Below are positions 17,682 through 26,894 of a stretch of DNA of 64,000 nucleotides, piece by piece; the stretch's first letter is position 1; every line of letters starts with the position of its first letter. Origin of the DNA: Victivallales bacterium. Its GTDB lineage: Bacteria > Verrucomicrobiota > Lentisphaeria > Oligosphaerales > Oligosphaeraceae. Where the stretch lies: the NCBI GenBank assembly GCA_017417585.1, contig JAFPYX010000015.1:1-64000 (forward strand), written 5' to 3'. Below the pieces are notes generated by a model that made no database searches, was not told where the DNA came from, and was given only the letters and a program-made list of their open reading frames with translations. Made by a program: the position numbers and the translations under genes.

Positions 17682-18803
17682 TTAGTGATGCGAGAAGACG
17701 CGTTCCGGCGCATGGAAAAGCGCCACGCCCAGCTCGTTGGCCCGTTTGACCACATCGGCGTCCTTGATGGAGCCGGCAGGAGAAATGATGGCGGTCACGC
17801 CCGCCGCCGCCGCGACCTCGACGGCGTCCGGGAAGGGGAAGAAGCCATCGGATGCCATCACCGCCCCGTGGATGTCCTCCTTGCCTTCATACTTCTGCTT
17901 GAATTTCTCAACGGCCTGCTCGACTGCGCCGACACGGTCCTGTTCGCCGGTGCCCACACAGAGCGTGCCGCCATTCTTGACGATGACCACGCCGTTGGAA
18001 CGCACGGAGATATTGATATACCAGGCAGCCAGAATGTCCAGCAGTTGCTGCTCCGTGGCCTTGACGGTGCTCTCCACCCGTCCGCAGGCCTTGTTCTCAC
18101 CGCAGGCGGGCTTGAGGTCGGCAACGCTCTTCAGATGGGTCAGCAGAGGTTCGGAAACCACGACCGTGCCATCCGCCAAAGCCTTGAAGGTGTAGCTCCC
18201 GCTCACGTCATCACCGACATATTTCGGCAGCTTGGCGAGGTCGCCGCACTGCAGAATACGCACCTGCTTGTCAATCTTGACTTCGGGGTCATTGAAGACC
18301 GCCAATGCCTCCGGGGTAAAGCCAGGGGCGACCACGCATTCCACGAAGGTAGACATGATTTCGCGGGCGGTCTCCTCGTCCACGGTCACATTGAAGGCGA
18401 TGACGGAACCGAAGGCCGCGCGGGGGTCGCAGTCACGCGCCTTGATGTAAACGGCCTTGAGCGACTCGTCGCCGGCCTGGATGGCCGCGCCGCAGGGATT
18501 CACGTGCTTCATGCACGCGCACGCCGGACGGTCAAAGTATTTGACGATGTTCAGGGAGTAGCTGATGTCCTCCAGGTTCGTCTGGGACAAGCCGCTCTTG
18601 CCGTTCTTGAGGACCTTCATGTCGCCAATCACCGAATCCACGGCATTGACGGGCTTGTAATAGGCGGCCGGCTGATGGGGGTTGGTTCCATAGCGCAGAT
18701 CGTTGACCTTCACATATTTCGTGCCGAAGAACTCGGTGTCCGCCGGGAAACTGCCCAGATTCTGTGTGAGATAGCTGTTGCGATTCAATGCATTGTCTGC
18801 CAT
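17682..18803 (-). CDS. Stand-alone AICAR transformylase (PurH C-terminal domain only)
   Basis: A 373-residue protein equivalent to the AICAR formyltransferase part of PurH, the penultimate step of IMP synthesis. It begins with the family signature LRYGTNPHQPAAYY (36-49), carries KHVNPCG (99-105) with the catalytic Lys-His pair, and ends with SPAGSIKDADVV and LFHAPERVFSHH. The ~200-residue IMP cyclohydrolase domain that normally precedes it is absent, and no cyclohydrolase gene is in the window. The longer ORF to 18899 would add only low-quality sequence. The ATG at 18803 gives MADNALNRNSYL. It is presumably cytoplasmic and uses 10-formyl-THF. Confidence 0.9.
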   Translation of the reverse strand: MADNALNRNSYLTQNLGSFPADTEFFGTKYVKVNDLRYGTNPHQPAAYYKPVNAVDSVIGDMKVLKNGKSGLSQTNLEDISYSLNIVKYFDRPACACMKHVNPCGAAIQAGDESLKAVYIKARDCDPRAAFGSVIAFNVTVDEETAREIMSTFVECVVAPGFTPEALAVFNDPEVKIDKQVRILQCGDLAKLPKYVGDDVSGSYTFKALADGTVVVSEPLLTHLKSVADLKPACGENKACGRVESTVKATEQQLLDILAAWYINISVRSNGVVIVKNGGTLCVGTGEQDRVGAVEQAVEKFKQKYEGKEDIHGAVMASDGFFPFPDAVEVAAAAGVTAIISPAGSIKDADVVKRANELGVALFHAPERVFSHH

Positions 18804-19045
18804 GATGATTAGCTCCGTTGGGTACGATTTGGACTTAGAAAAAAGGCAAAAGGCATGCGGCCCGGGACCATCTGGAAAGGCCGGTTTTTCTAACGACATG
18901 TAAAGTTAACATGAATTTGAAGATTTGCCTGTCAAAACGGCAATTTTCCATCGACATTCTTAAGTCATTGATAAAATATCAAATATATTAGAGACATTGC
19001 CTGGATTGGGCAGACACTCCGAAAACAAAGACTTCATCGCACACC

Positions 19046-19531
19046 ATGGACAAGGAAAACACTCTTTATCTCGACCTCAAGGATGGCCGCGTCGTCATTG
19101 AACTGTTGCCCCAGGCCGCGCCTAATCATGTCGCACGCATCAAGGAGCTGGTTCGCCAGGGCTTCTATGACGGAATCGTATTCCACCGCGTGATCGACGG
19201 CTTCATGGCGCAGACGGGCGACCCGACCGGAACCGGCATGGGCGGCAGCGGCAAGAAGCTCCCGGCCGAGTTCAATGCCTTTCCGCATGTGCGTGGGACG
19301 GTCTCCATGGCCCGCGCACTGGATCCGAATTCGGCCGACAGCCAGTTCTTCATCTGCTTTGCGGACGCGCGTTTCCTGGACGGCCAATACACGGTCTGGG
19401 GAAAGGTTGCCAGCGGCATGGAGTTCGTGGACAAGATCAAGAAGGGTGACGAACGGCAGAATGGAACCGTCAACAGCCCAGACCGCATCATCAAGATGCA
19501 GGTCGCGGCGGATGCCGACGCCGAAAAATAA
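19046..19531 (+). CDS. Cyclophilin-type peptidyl-prolyl cis-trans isomerase
   Basis: A 161-residue single-domain cyclophilin. FHRVIDGFMAQTGDPTGTGMGG, VSMARALDPNSADSQFFI and FLDGQYTVWGKV contain the active-site Arg, Phe and Gln and the family signature. There is no signal peptide, so it acts in the cytoplasm as a protein-folding helper. It is divergent from the AICAR transformylase gene and closed by a strong terminator, so it is probably monocistronic. Confidence 0.95.
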   Translation: MDKENTLYLDLKDGRVVIELLPQAAPNHVARIKELVRQGFYDGIVFHRVIDGFMAQTGDPTGTGMGGSGKKLPAEFNAFPHVRGTVSMARALDPNSADSQFFICFADARFLDGQYTVWGKVASGMEFVDKIKKGDERQNGTVNSPDRIIKMQVAADADAEK

Positions 19532-19562
19532 ACAACGTTTCTTTGTATATCTAGTATGAAAA

Positions 19563-19606
19563 GAGGCCGCCCCCACCGTTTCGGAATTGGGGACGGCCTC
19601 GCTTTT
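19563..19606 (+). terminator. Intrinsic terminator after the cyclophilin gene
   Basis: GAGGCCG and CGGCCTC form the base of the stem, with CCCCA / TGGGG above it. A T-rich tail (GCTTTT) follows. The hairpin is 32 bases after the stop codon. Confidence 0.85.
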
Positions 19607-19666
19607 GAATAAACCCTAGATTCGTTATATTCTACATAGAAAGTTAAAGCGAAGTGCCCCAAAAGA

Positions 19667-21391
19667 TTATTTTGGCATCCAGAGGCAGAGAAGGTTACGC
19701 AGGTCGTATTGGTTTCCGGCGGATGCGAAATCGCAGACCGTGGCTCCATCGTCAAAGCGGTAGGCGAAGAAGATGCCCTTGGGCGCTTTGATCACCTTTC
19801 CTCCGACGGGCTTGAAAGGCTCGTTCACCTTTCCCAGTCGGGAATCCTGAGCCAGCACCAGCGGCCCGCGCTGCAAGGCGAATCGTTTCGAGCCGTCAAA
19901 GGCATCGATTACCTGCATCGCCATGTCGAACTGCATCTCCACAAGGTCGCCGCTCTTCCAGACTCGGTCCAGGCTCAGATAGCCGGACCGGACGGTCTTC
20001 ACGGCATTGCCGTTGACCTTCACCACCGTCTTCGTACCGCTCCATGCGGGGATGCGAAGCCGCAACACGAATTTCTTGGCGGCGGCGGTCTTAACCGCAA
20101 GTCTGACTTTGCCCTCACGGGCATAGTCACCTGTGATTGATAATTGAATTTTTATGTTGTTGCCAAAAGAAATATTGCATTTATTTTCCTCGTAGAGATT
20201 GACGGTGACGCCTTGGTCGTGCCGCATCACGGCAACGTATGGCGCCAGGGCCAACCCCATCGGCCCCTGTGCCAGACAGCAGTCCTCGCCGAAGCCGGGT
20301 AGCTGGTCGCCCGCCCGTTGCCGCCAGGCCTTTCCGGCAAGCGCACCCACAGGGTTAAGATGAGCCCACCACGAGCCGTCCGGCAACATCGCTCCGGCGA
20401 TTCCATTGTAGAGTGTGCGCTCCAGCTCGTCGGCGATTTCCGGGTCGCCGGTCACGGAGAGAAGCTGCATGGAGAATTTCACCCAGGTCGCGGCGACGCA
20501 TGTCTCGCCCAGTCCGCAACCATCGTCCCGCAACTGAGCATATTTCCCGTTGCACCAGAATTCTCCCCAGGTGTCCTTGCCGCCGCCCATGCCGTTGACG
20601 AAAATCTCGGTGTCGCGCACCGCCTTCCAGTACATTTGCGCGGCCTTCAGGCAACGCGGGTCTCCAGTCTCGCGGTAGAGTTCAAGCGCACTGTCGAAAC
20701 AGGAGGTCATCTCGTATGCCTTGCCATTGCCAATATACTGCGGCGGCACGCCTTTGAGCGCGGCATCGTAAACATCGCCCCGAACGGAGCATCCGCTATG
20801 GTAGATCTCCTTGGCAAACGCCAGCACTTTCGGGTCTCCGCTAAGCCGTGCCGACTGCACCACGGCCCCCATGATGGAATTGGCAGCCAGGCCGCCATGC
20901 CAGCCGAACTCACTCAATGGCTTGCCGCTGGCCTTGACCTGTGCGGCCAACGCCAGGACGTGGCGGCGAAGCGCCTCCACGACCTCCGGGCGCGCATCGA
21001 CCTCCAGGCAATAGTCCGCCAAGCCGACGGCGACATATTTGCGTCCCCAGATATCCCAGTCCTGGGTCTGCTTCTCCACCGGATAGCTGGAGATGCAACC
21101 GGTCTTGTCCGCCGCCTGGATAAGGTCATCCACCGTTTCGTCCAACGCCTTCCGCAAAGCGGCATCGCGGGTAGCCCGATAAGCATAGATTGCCCCCCGG
21201 ATGATCTTTCCCCAGAACTCGCACCTCCAGCGTCCGTCATCTTCCGTTCGACTGAAGAAAGGCTCGGTCAGATGCTTCCAGCGAATTTTCCGAAGCCGGT
21301 TCTCCAGGCAAAGTGCCAATTTGTTGCCGAGGAAGCCACCAAAGTTCATCGCACCGCTTTCCAGCGGCCGCAGGACATCTTGCTTTTTCAT
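19667..21391 (-). CDS. GH127-like (DUF1680) glycoside hydrolase
   Basis: A ~574-residue protein with the (alpha/alpha)6 architecture of the beta-L-arabinofuranosidase/DUF1680 group: YLVE-like and WGRKY segments, then FHGGLAANS-type, ECVA-like (GLGETCVAATWVKFSMQLL) and ERTLYNGIAGAMLPDGSWW motifs. The beta-sandwich C-terminal half carries LRLRIPAWSGTK and FALQRGPLVLAQD, both strong family marks. There is no signal peptide, so it is probably intracellular and acts on imported oligosaccharides. Starts at 21391 and 21412 are both possible. The longer reading to 21478 would overlap the upstream ATPase gene. Substrate is unknown. Confidence 0.82.
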   Translation of the reverse strand: MKKQDVLRPLESGAMNFGGFLGNKLALCLENRLRKIRWKHLTEPFFSRTEDDGRWRCEFWGKIIRGAIYAYRATRDAALRKALDETVDDLIQAADKTGCISSYPVEKQTQDWDIWGRKYVAVGLADYCLEVDARPEVVEALRRHVLALAAQVKASGKPLSEFGWHGGLAANSIMGAVVQSARLSGDPKVLAFAKEIYHSGCSVRGDVYDAALKGVPPQYIGNGKAYEMTSCFDSALELYRETGDPRCLKAAQMYWKAVRDTEIFVNGMGGGKDTWGEFWCNGKYAQLRDDGCGLGETCVAATWVKFSMQLLSVTGDPEIADELERTLYNGIAGAMLPDGSWWAHLNPVGALAGKAWRQRAGDQLPGFGEDCCLAQGPMGLALAPYVAVMRHDQGVTVNLYEENKCNISFGNNIKIQLSITGDYAREGKVRLAVKTAAAKKFVLRLRIPAWSGTKTVVKVNGNAVKTVRSGYLSLDRVWKSGDLVEMQFDMAMQVIDAFDGSKRFALQRGPLVLAQDSRLGKVNEPFKPVGGKVIKAPKGIFFAYRFDDGATVCDFASAGNQYDLRNLLCLWMPK

Positions 21392-21440
21392 CTTTTCACT
21401 ACGTTTTATCATCAAAGACACTGTTCGACAGGAGAAAAAC

Positions 21441-24059
21441 TTATTTTGACTTGAGAAGCAGTTTTCGCAGGGCATCAACTGGTATTACCAGAAAAGCCAG
21501 GAGCATGCATTTTATCCATGTGTCAAAGGCCAGCGGTGTCACCGCAAGAGCCTTGCCGCCAAAGGTGACAAAGACAAACTGCATGACAAAGACCAACGCC
21601 ATCACCGTCAGAAAAGTCCAGTTCCTGGCGATTCCTTCAAATGGGTTCAGATGCGTCGTCCTGGCATTGAATCCATTGAATGTGATGGCCATCATGAACG
21701 TGGCAAAGACTGCTGAATGGAGATGGTATTCGAAAAGCTCTCCTCGCAGAGCAGCCTTGAGCCCGATGAAACTATGAACGGCAGGAAGGAGCAGAACCGC
21801 CAGGCACAGCATTGTAATATAACAGGAATCCACGCCGATTTCGGACAACATGGATGGCGTGACGATGTTTTGGTCTCGCGCCACCGGCTTCTCCCGCATG
21901 AACTCCGGCAACGGCGGCTCGCTGCCGAATGCCAGCGCGGCCAACGTGTCCATGACCAGATTCACCAGCAGCAATTGAATCACCGTCATCACGACATTGA
22001 TGCCAAACAACGGGCCAATCGCGCAGATGAAGACCGCCGCGACATTCACCGTCAATTGGAACAGCAGGAATTTCTGGATGCTTTTGAACATCGTGCGTCC
22101 ATACAGGATGGCCTTTTCAATGGACGCGAGGTTGTCATCCAGAATCGTGATTTTCCCCGCCGCCTTGGCGACTTCGGTTCCGCTGCCCATGGCAAAGCCG
22201 ACATCCGCCTTGCGCAGGGCCGGCGCGTCATTCACCCCATCGCCCGTCATGCCAACCACGAGATTCTGCTCCTGGGCGATTTGTACCAAACGACTTTTGT
22301 CCAGCGGCAAAGCCCGGGAAACCACGCGCAGTCGTGGCAATATCCTCTTGAGTTCATCATCCGACATTTCCGCCAAATCAAACGAGGTCAGCGCAATCTC
22401 CTCCGGCGAAGTGAGGAGCTCCGCCTCACGCGCAATAGCCAAGGCGGTCTCCTTGCGGTCGCCGGTCACCATCACGACCTGAATCCCCGCCTCTCGGATC
22501 CGGGCAATCGCCCCTTTGGCCTCTTTGCGAACATTGTCCCGAACGCAGACAATGCCAATCAGCGACAATGCCGCATCCTCTCGTTCCCCCGATGCCTTGG
22601 CGACCGCCAGCAACCGCATCGAGCGGGCGGCCTGCTGATCCAGGTAGGCATTTATCGCGGCGAATTCCGTCAAAGGGCGTTCCACGCCTACCGCATCCAC
22701 ATAACGCGTGCAATGCTCCAGGATGCGCTCCGGGGCGCCTTTCACGTAGCACTCGGTCAACGGCCCTTGACAAACCACGACACTAGAGAGTTTACGGATG
22801 GAGTCAAATGGATGAGAGGAAACCACGCTCTCGCGGGAAAGTGCCACGCCCTGCCCTTGCGCCATCAGAAACGCCATCAGCGCCCGGTCGGTGCTGTTGC
22901 CTCCGATCACCATGTTGTCACGCCCGGCGACAGCACTGTTGTTGAGGCCGATTCCCATCCGAAACTCCTTCTGCAACGACGATGGCAGCTCCCCAAAGGA
23001 ATGATAGACTCTGCCATCCGCAGCGGCAAGTTCCACCACCGACAAGCATCCCTCGGTAATCGTTCCCGTCTTGTCACAGAAGAGAATGCTTACGCTGCCG
23101 GAAGTCTCCAGACCGTGGATTTTGCGTACCAGGACATGGTCTTTGACCATCTTCAGACTCTGGATTGCCTGCAGAATCGAACTGAGCATCGGAAGCCCCT
23201 CGGGGACGGCGCAGACGATAATGGTGACGGCGACAGTCACCGCATCTACCAGCAACCGCATCCAACCGGCCAAGTCCTCCGGTAATTTCCCTGAGAAACA
23301 GGCAACCAACAGAATCGCCGCCATAATGGCCGTGGCGCCCAAATAACCGAACCAGGTAATCTGCCTGGCAAGGTGTGCCAACTTCACCTGCAAAGGGGTC
23401 ATGCGGGGCCTTTCCCGAGCGGCCAATGCGGCTTGCCCAAACTCCGTCTTGTCTCCCACTGCCATGACCTTCTGATAAGCCTCGCCATCGCAAATCACGG
23501 TGCCGCGATAGATATAATATGGGTTAAGAAGATCTTTGACCTGATAGGTGGTCTCCGGCGGCAGAGGACACTTGGACGCCTCCTCAGACTCGCCGTTCAA
23601 GGCGGATTGGTCCACCTTCAAAGTCCCCTCCAGCAATATGCCATCCGCCGGAATCTTGTCACCGGTCTGGAGAAACACCACATCTCCAACCACCACGGAA
23701 TCCAACGGAATTTCCTGCAACTGGGCATCCCGTATGACTTTGACCTTTTCCCGAGAATTCTCCGCCTGGCGCAACAACGATGCTTTGTCTTCCTGTCTGA
23801 ATTCAAAGATGGCAGCCACGCCATTGGCAAGCAAAATAGCGATAAAGATGCCAAAGGGCTCATACCAGGCAGCCTTCCCATAGCAAAGAAGAACCACCTG
23901 AATCACCAGCGCCACCAGCAGAATCAGAATCATCGGCTCGCGCAGCCCAACCAAAAATTTGCCCCACAGCGGCTGCCGGGGCACTTCCGTCAATGCGTTG
24001 GAGCCATGAAGCTGCCTGCTTTCAGATACTTGTTGATTGTTTAGACCTGTAAAAGACAT
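21441..24059 (-). CDS. P-type Ca2+-transporting ATPase (P2-type)
   Basis: An 872-residue ion pump. The phosphorylated aspartate is Asp329 in CDKTGTIT. TGDGVNDAPALRKADVG is the hinge motif, and CAVPEGLP (284-290) marks the M4 ion site of P2-type pumps. An N-terminal cation-ATPase domain precedes M1, and six further helices follow the catalytic loop, as in SERCA/PMCA-like bacterial pumps. M4 and M6 residues (PEGLP; NLVMDTLAALAF) fit Ca2+ transport. It most likely exports Ca2+ from the cytoplasm. No dedicated regulator is seen. Confidence 0.92.
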   Translation of the reverse strand: MSFTGLNNQQVSESRQLHGSNALTEVPRQPLWGKFLVGLREPMILILLVALVIQVVLLCYGKAAWYEPFGIFIAILLANGVAAIFEFRQEDKASLLRQAENSREKVKVIRDAQLQEIPLDSVVVGDVVFLQTGDKIPADGILLEGTLKVDQSALNGESEEASKCPLPPETTYQVKDLLNPYYIYRGTVICDGEAYQKVMAVGDKTEFGQAALAARERPRMTPLQVKLAHLARQITWFGYLGATAIMAAILLVACFSGKLPEDLAGWMRLLVDAVTVAVTIIVCAVPEGLPMLSSILQAIQSLKMVKDHVLVRKIHGLETSGSVSILFCDKTGTITEGCLSVVELAAADGRVYHSFGELPSSLQKEFRMGIGLNNSAVAGRDNMVIGGNSTDRALMAFLMAQGQGVALSRESVVSSHPFDSIRKLSSVVVCQGPLTECYVKGAPERILEHCTRYVDAVGVERPLTEFAAINAYLDQQAARSMRLLAVAKASGEREDAALSLIGIVCVRDNVRKEAKGAIARIREAGIQVVMVTGDRKETALAIAREAELLTSPEEIALTSFDLAEMSDDELKRILPRLRVVSRALPLDKSRLVQIAQEQNLVVGMTGDGVNDAPALRKADVGFAMGSGTEVAKAAGKITILDDNLASIEKAILYGRTMFKSIQKFLLFQLTVNVAAVFICAIGPLFGINVVMTVIQLLLVNLVMDTLAALAFGSEPPLPEFMREKPVARDQNIVTPSMLSEIGVDSCYITMLCLAVLLLPAVHSFIGLKAALRGELFEYHLHSAVFATFMMAITFNGFNARTTHLNPFEGIARNWTFLTVMALVFVMQFVFVTFGGKALAVTPLAFDTWIKCMLLAFLVIPVDALRKLLLKSK

Positions 24060-24677
24060 CCTCTGCCTGCCCGTGTCAGCGGTCGTTTTTACGTCTCAAA
24101 CCAGATAATTTATTTGAGGCCCGGCATCAATCCTGTCACCCACCAACGAAATCGATTTGAAACCATTTCGTACATTAATTTGTTTTTAGGGGATTGCCAT
24201 CCGTTCTCTGGCAAAAACGGCTGTCAGGCTGGGAAAAGCAACGGAATTCAACAGGAGATCCAATCTAGAGGTAATACGGGAATGACGCCCCCCCATATCT
24301 CCGTCAAGGATTATACAAGTGAAAGCTTCGTTTTCAAATTATTACCAAGAAGGTTGCCTTTGTCGTAAATAAACAACACACAATATACTTATATCCATAT
24401 TAGTAAATACATATTCAAACCCGCCAAATGGAATTTATTCATGAAAAAAAGTGTTTTTGAGAATCGGTTTCGAGGTTATAAATCAGTTTGTAGCATTATA
24501 TTAGAAATTTGTCGCGACCGACATCTTGGTCTCGGGGCAGGTTTTGGGCTTTTTCATGCTTTCTGTGCCCCCCAGGCCTTTGAAGATTCCTTGACACGGC
24601 GGGTGAAAATCTCCTTTTTTTCGCTGTCGGTGCATTTGTTTTCCGTTTCGTTTCTGGGCAAATATAGGATTTTCGCA
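24060..24677. other. 618-base gap between the Ca2+ ATPase and oadG
   Basis: This is the only gap longer than 300 bases. It is more A/T-rich than the coding regions. No family-like ORF is visible: an 84-codon ORF at 24114-24368 and an in-frame upstream extension of oadG from 24441 both look like chance reading frames. TTGACA occurs at 24591-24596 but has no good -10 at the right distance. TATAGG at 24664-24669 lies close to the oadG start. It probably contains divergent promoters and a long oad leader. Confidence 0.5.
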
Positions 24678-24920
24678 ATGTTTTCGAGCGCATTGATTAT
24701 CATGCTGGTCGGCATGGGGTTCGTCTTTGTCTTTCTGGGAATTCAGGTCATTATCACCCTTCTGGCCGCCAAAGTCGGTTCCAAATACGCCTATTTATTG
24801 CCGGAGCCCGAGAAGAAGAAACCAGCCGCCGCCGCACCGAAATCACCAGCTGCCGGCGACACTGAAATCGCGGCTGTAATCGCCGCCGCGCTGAAGCAGG
24901 CCGGTAAGCTCCCGCTATAA
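24678..24920 (+). CDS. oadG: Oxaloacetate decarboxylase gamma-type subunit (OadG family)
   Basis: An 80-residue protein: one membrane helix (about residues 4-28, ALIIMLVGMGFVFVFLGIQV), a Pro/Ala/Lys linker (EPEKKKPAAAAPKSPA), then a short helix EIAAVIAAALKQA. This is the OadG layout; the subunit anchors the alpha subunit to the membrane beta subunit. The ORF extends 79 codons upstream, but the extension lacks family features, and the ATG at 24678 gives the expected N-terminus. The oadA gene begins 94 bases later. The G-A-B order matches known oad operons. Confidence 0.88.
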   Translation: MFSSALIIMLVGMGFVFVFLGIQVIITLLAAKVGSKYAYLLPEPEKKKPAAAAPKSPAAGDTEIAAVIAAALKQAGKLPL

Positions 24921-25014
24921 TCTATTTTCGATTACAGTTCCGCATGCGCTAGAATACTGCGTATCTCCCCTTTCCTTAATCCAACAAAACCCTCACTAGC
25001 ATTTATAATTTTCC

Positions 25015-26832
25015 ATGAAAAAGATTCGTTTCCTGGACACTTCCTTCCGTGACGGTTTCCAGTCTGTCATCGGCGCCCGAGTCATCTCCAAGGACTTCAT
25101 GCCCGCCTTGGAGGCGGCAGTCGAGGCTGGCTGGCGCCATCTGGAAGTCGGCGGCGGTGCACGGTTCCAGAGCCCTTTCTTCTACTGTGGCGAGGATGCC
25201 TTCGAGATGATGGACGCCATTCGCGCTGCGGTCGGTCCGGAGGTCGAACTGCAAACCCTGGCCCGCGGCGTGAACGTAGTCGGGCTATCGAGCCAGTCCA
25301 GCGACATCATCGACCTGCATGCGAAAATGTTCAAGAAGCACGGCATGACGACCATCCGTAACTTTGACGCCCTCAACGATATCCGCAATATCAGCTATTC
25401 CGGCACCTGCATCCACAACGCTGGCTTGCAGCACCAGACCACCATCACCATGATGGGTCTGCCGCCGAACATGGACACTGAGGCGCACACCCCGAAGTTC
25501 TATGCGCAGATCCTCAAGAACATCCTGGAGAGCGGGATGCCCTTCGATTCACTATGCTTCAAGGACGCCTCCGGCACCTGCCCGCCCGCCATCATCCGCG
25601 AGACAATCAAGATCGCCCGCCAGATGCTTGACGCGGCCGGCAAGAAAGATTGCCCGATTGAGATGCACACCCACGATACCGGCGATATGTCCGTGCAATG
25701 CTATATGGCAGCCATCGAGGGCGGGGCGGAAATCATCGACTTGGCCATGCGTCCGATGTCCGGCGGCACCAGCCAGCCCGACATCCTCACGATGTGGCAC
25801 GCCTTCAAGAACACCGACTACACGCTGGACGTGGATCCCGAGAAGGTGATGAAAGTCGAGGACATCTTCATCCAGTGCATGTCCAAATATATGATCCCGC
25901 CGGAGGCGATGACCACCAATCCGCTCATCACCCTCTGCCCGCTGCCAGGCGGCGCCCTCACCGCAAATACCCAGATGATGCGCGACAACAAGTGCCTGGA
26001 CAAGTTCCCGGAAGTCGTCGCCGCCATGCGCGAGGTCGTCGAGAAGGGCGGCTTCGGCACCAGCGTGACACCCGTCTCCCAGTTCTACTTCCAGCAGGCA
26101 TTCGCGAACGTGATGCAGGGCAAGTGGAAGAAGATCACCCCCGGCTACGGCAAGATGGTTCTTGGCTATTTCGGCAAGACTCCGGCCGCTCCGGATCCGG
26201 AAGTCGTGAGGTTGGCCGAAGAGCAACTCGGCATGGAACCCACCACCGAGAATCCGCGCGACCTCAATGACAAGAACCCGAATCTGGGCATCGCCCATGC
26301 GAAGAAGGTCCTGGAGGAGAACGGCCTGCCTGTCACCGACGAGAACATCTTCATCATCGCGACCTGCGACGAGTCTTCCAACCCGAAGGGACTGAAGTTC
26401 CTCAAGGGTGAGCGTCCGATTGGTGTGCGCTATGCCGAGGCCGCCAAGCCCGCCGCAGTCCCTGCCGCAAGCGGCGCTTACACCGTAACGGTGAACGGCA
26501 CGGCCTATCAGGTTGAGGCCGCCGCCGGTTCGCTGAAGGTCAATGGCAAGCCCTACACTGTCGCCATTGGCGCAACGGGTGTCGCTCCTGCATCAACGGC
26601 AGCCCCAGCAGCGAGTGGAGCCGCCGTTGATGTTAAGACTCCGATGCCTGGCACGGTGATCCGTGTCTCGGTCTCCGTCGGCCAAGCAGTAAAGAAAGGC
26701 GACGAGATCATGGTCATTGAGGCAATGAAGATGGAGCAGCCCATCGTGGCCCCCGCCGATGGCACCGTCAAGGCCATCAACGTGAACGCCGGCGACGCCC
26801 TGGAGGCCGACCAAGTCGTGGCTCAGATCTAG
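25015..26832 (+). CDS. oadA: Oxaloacetate/methylmalonyl-type decarboxylase alpha subunit with biotin carrier domain
   Basis: This cytoplasmic carboxyltransferase moves CO2 from the substrate to biotin. Residues 1-~275 form the HMGL-like TIM barrel ([12 protein letters not shown] near the start; metal-binding HTHDTGDM). Residues ~290-460 are the conserved carboxylase domain. An Ala/Pro linker leads to a biotinyl domain with EAMKMEQ and biotinylated Lys572 near the C-terminus (605 residues). The barrel begins FLDTSFRDG, where the family usually has TxLRDxHQS, so the substrate (oxaloacetate or another) is not certain. TATAAT lies five bases before the ATG, and there is no Shine-Dalgarno sequence. 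Confidence 0.92.
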   Translation: MKKIRFLDTSFRDGFQSVIGARVISKDFMPALEAAVEAGWRHLEVGGGARFQSPFFYCGEDAFEMMDAIRAAVGPEVELQTLARGVNVVGLSSQSSDIIDLHAKMFKKHGMTTIRNFDALNDIRNISYSGTCIHNAGLQHQTTITMMGLPPNMDTEAHTPKFYAQILKNILESGMPFDSLCFKDASGTCPPAIIRETIKIARQMLDAAGKKDCPIEMHTHDTGDMSVQCYMAAIEGGAEIIDLAMRPMSGGTSQPDILTMWHAFKNTDYTLDVDPEKVMKVEDIFIQCMSKYMIPPEAMTTNPLITLCPLPGGALTANTQMMRDNKCLDKFPEVVAAMREVVEKGGFGTSVTPVSQFYFQQAFANVMQGKWKKITPGYGKMVLGYFGKTPAAPDPEVVRLAEEQLGMEPTTENPRDLNDKNPNLGIAHAKKVLEENGLPVTDENIFIIATCDESSNPKGLKFLKGERPIGVRYAEAAKPAAVPAASGAYTVTVNGTAYQVEAAAGSLKVNGKPYTVAIGATGVAPASTAAPAASGAAVDVKTPMPGTVIRVSVSVGQAVKKGDEIMVIEAMKMEQPIVAPADGTVKAINVNAGDALEADQVVAQI

Positions 26833-26894
26833 CTGAGCCCAATTCCAATCGGATGGAATACCCGGACTTAAGGATTTTTAATCGTCAAATCACC

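Noticed and set aside
18858-18889. Terminator-like hairpin (CGGCC / GGCCG then five T's) on the plus strand upstream of the AICAR transformylase
   Set aside because: No plus-strand gene ends there, and the stem is interrupted. I also looked for a ZTP or purine riboswitch in the minus-strand leader and found no convincing match.
21717-23285. 522-codon plus-strand ORF opposite the Ca2+ ATPase
   Set aside because: It is His/Arg/Gln-rich antisense sequence. The ATPase on the other strand has every expected motif.
24441-24677. N-terminal extension of OadG by 79 residues
   Set aside because: The extension is in frame but has no OadG features. The family starts with the membrane helix that follows the ATG at 24678.
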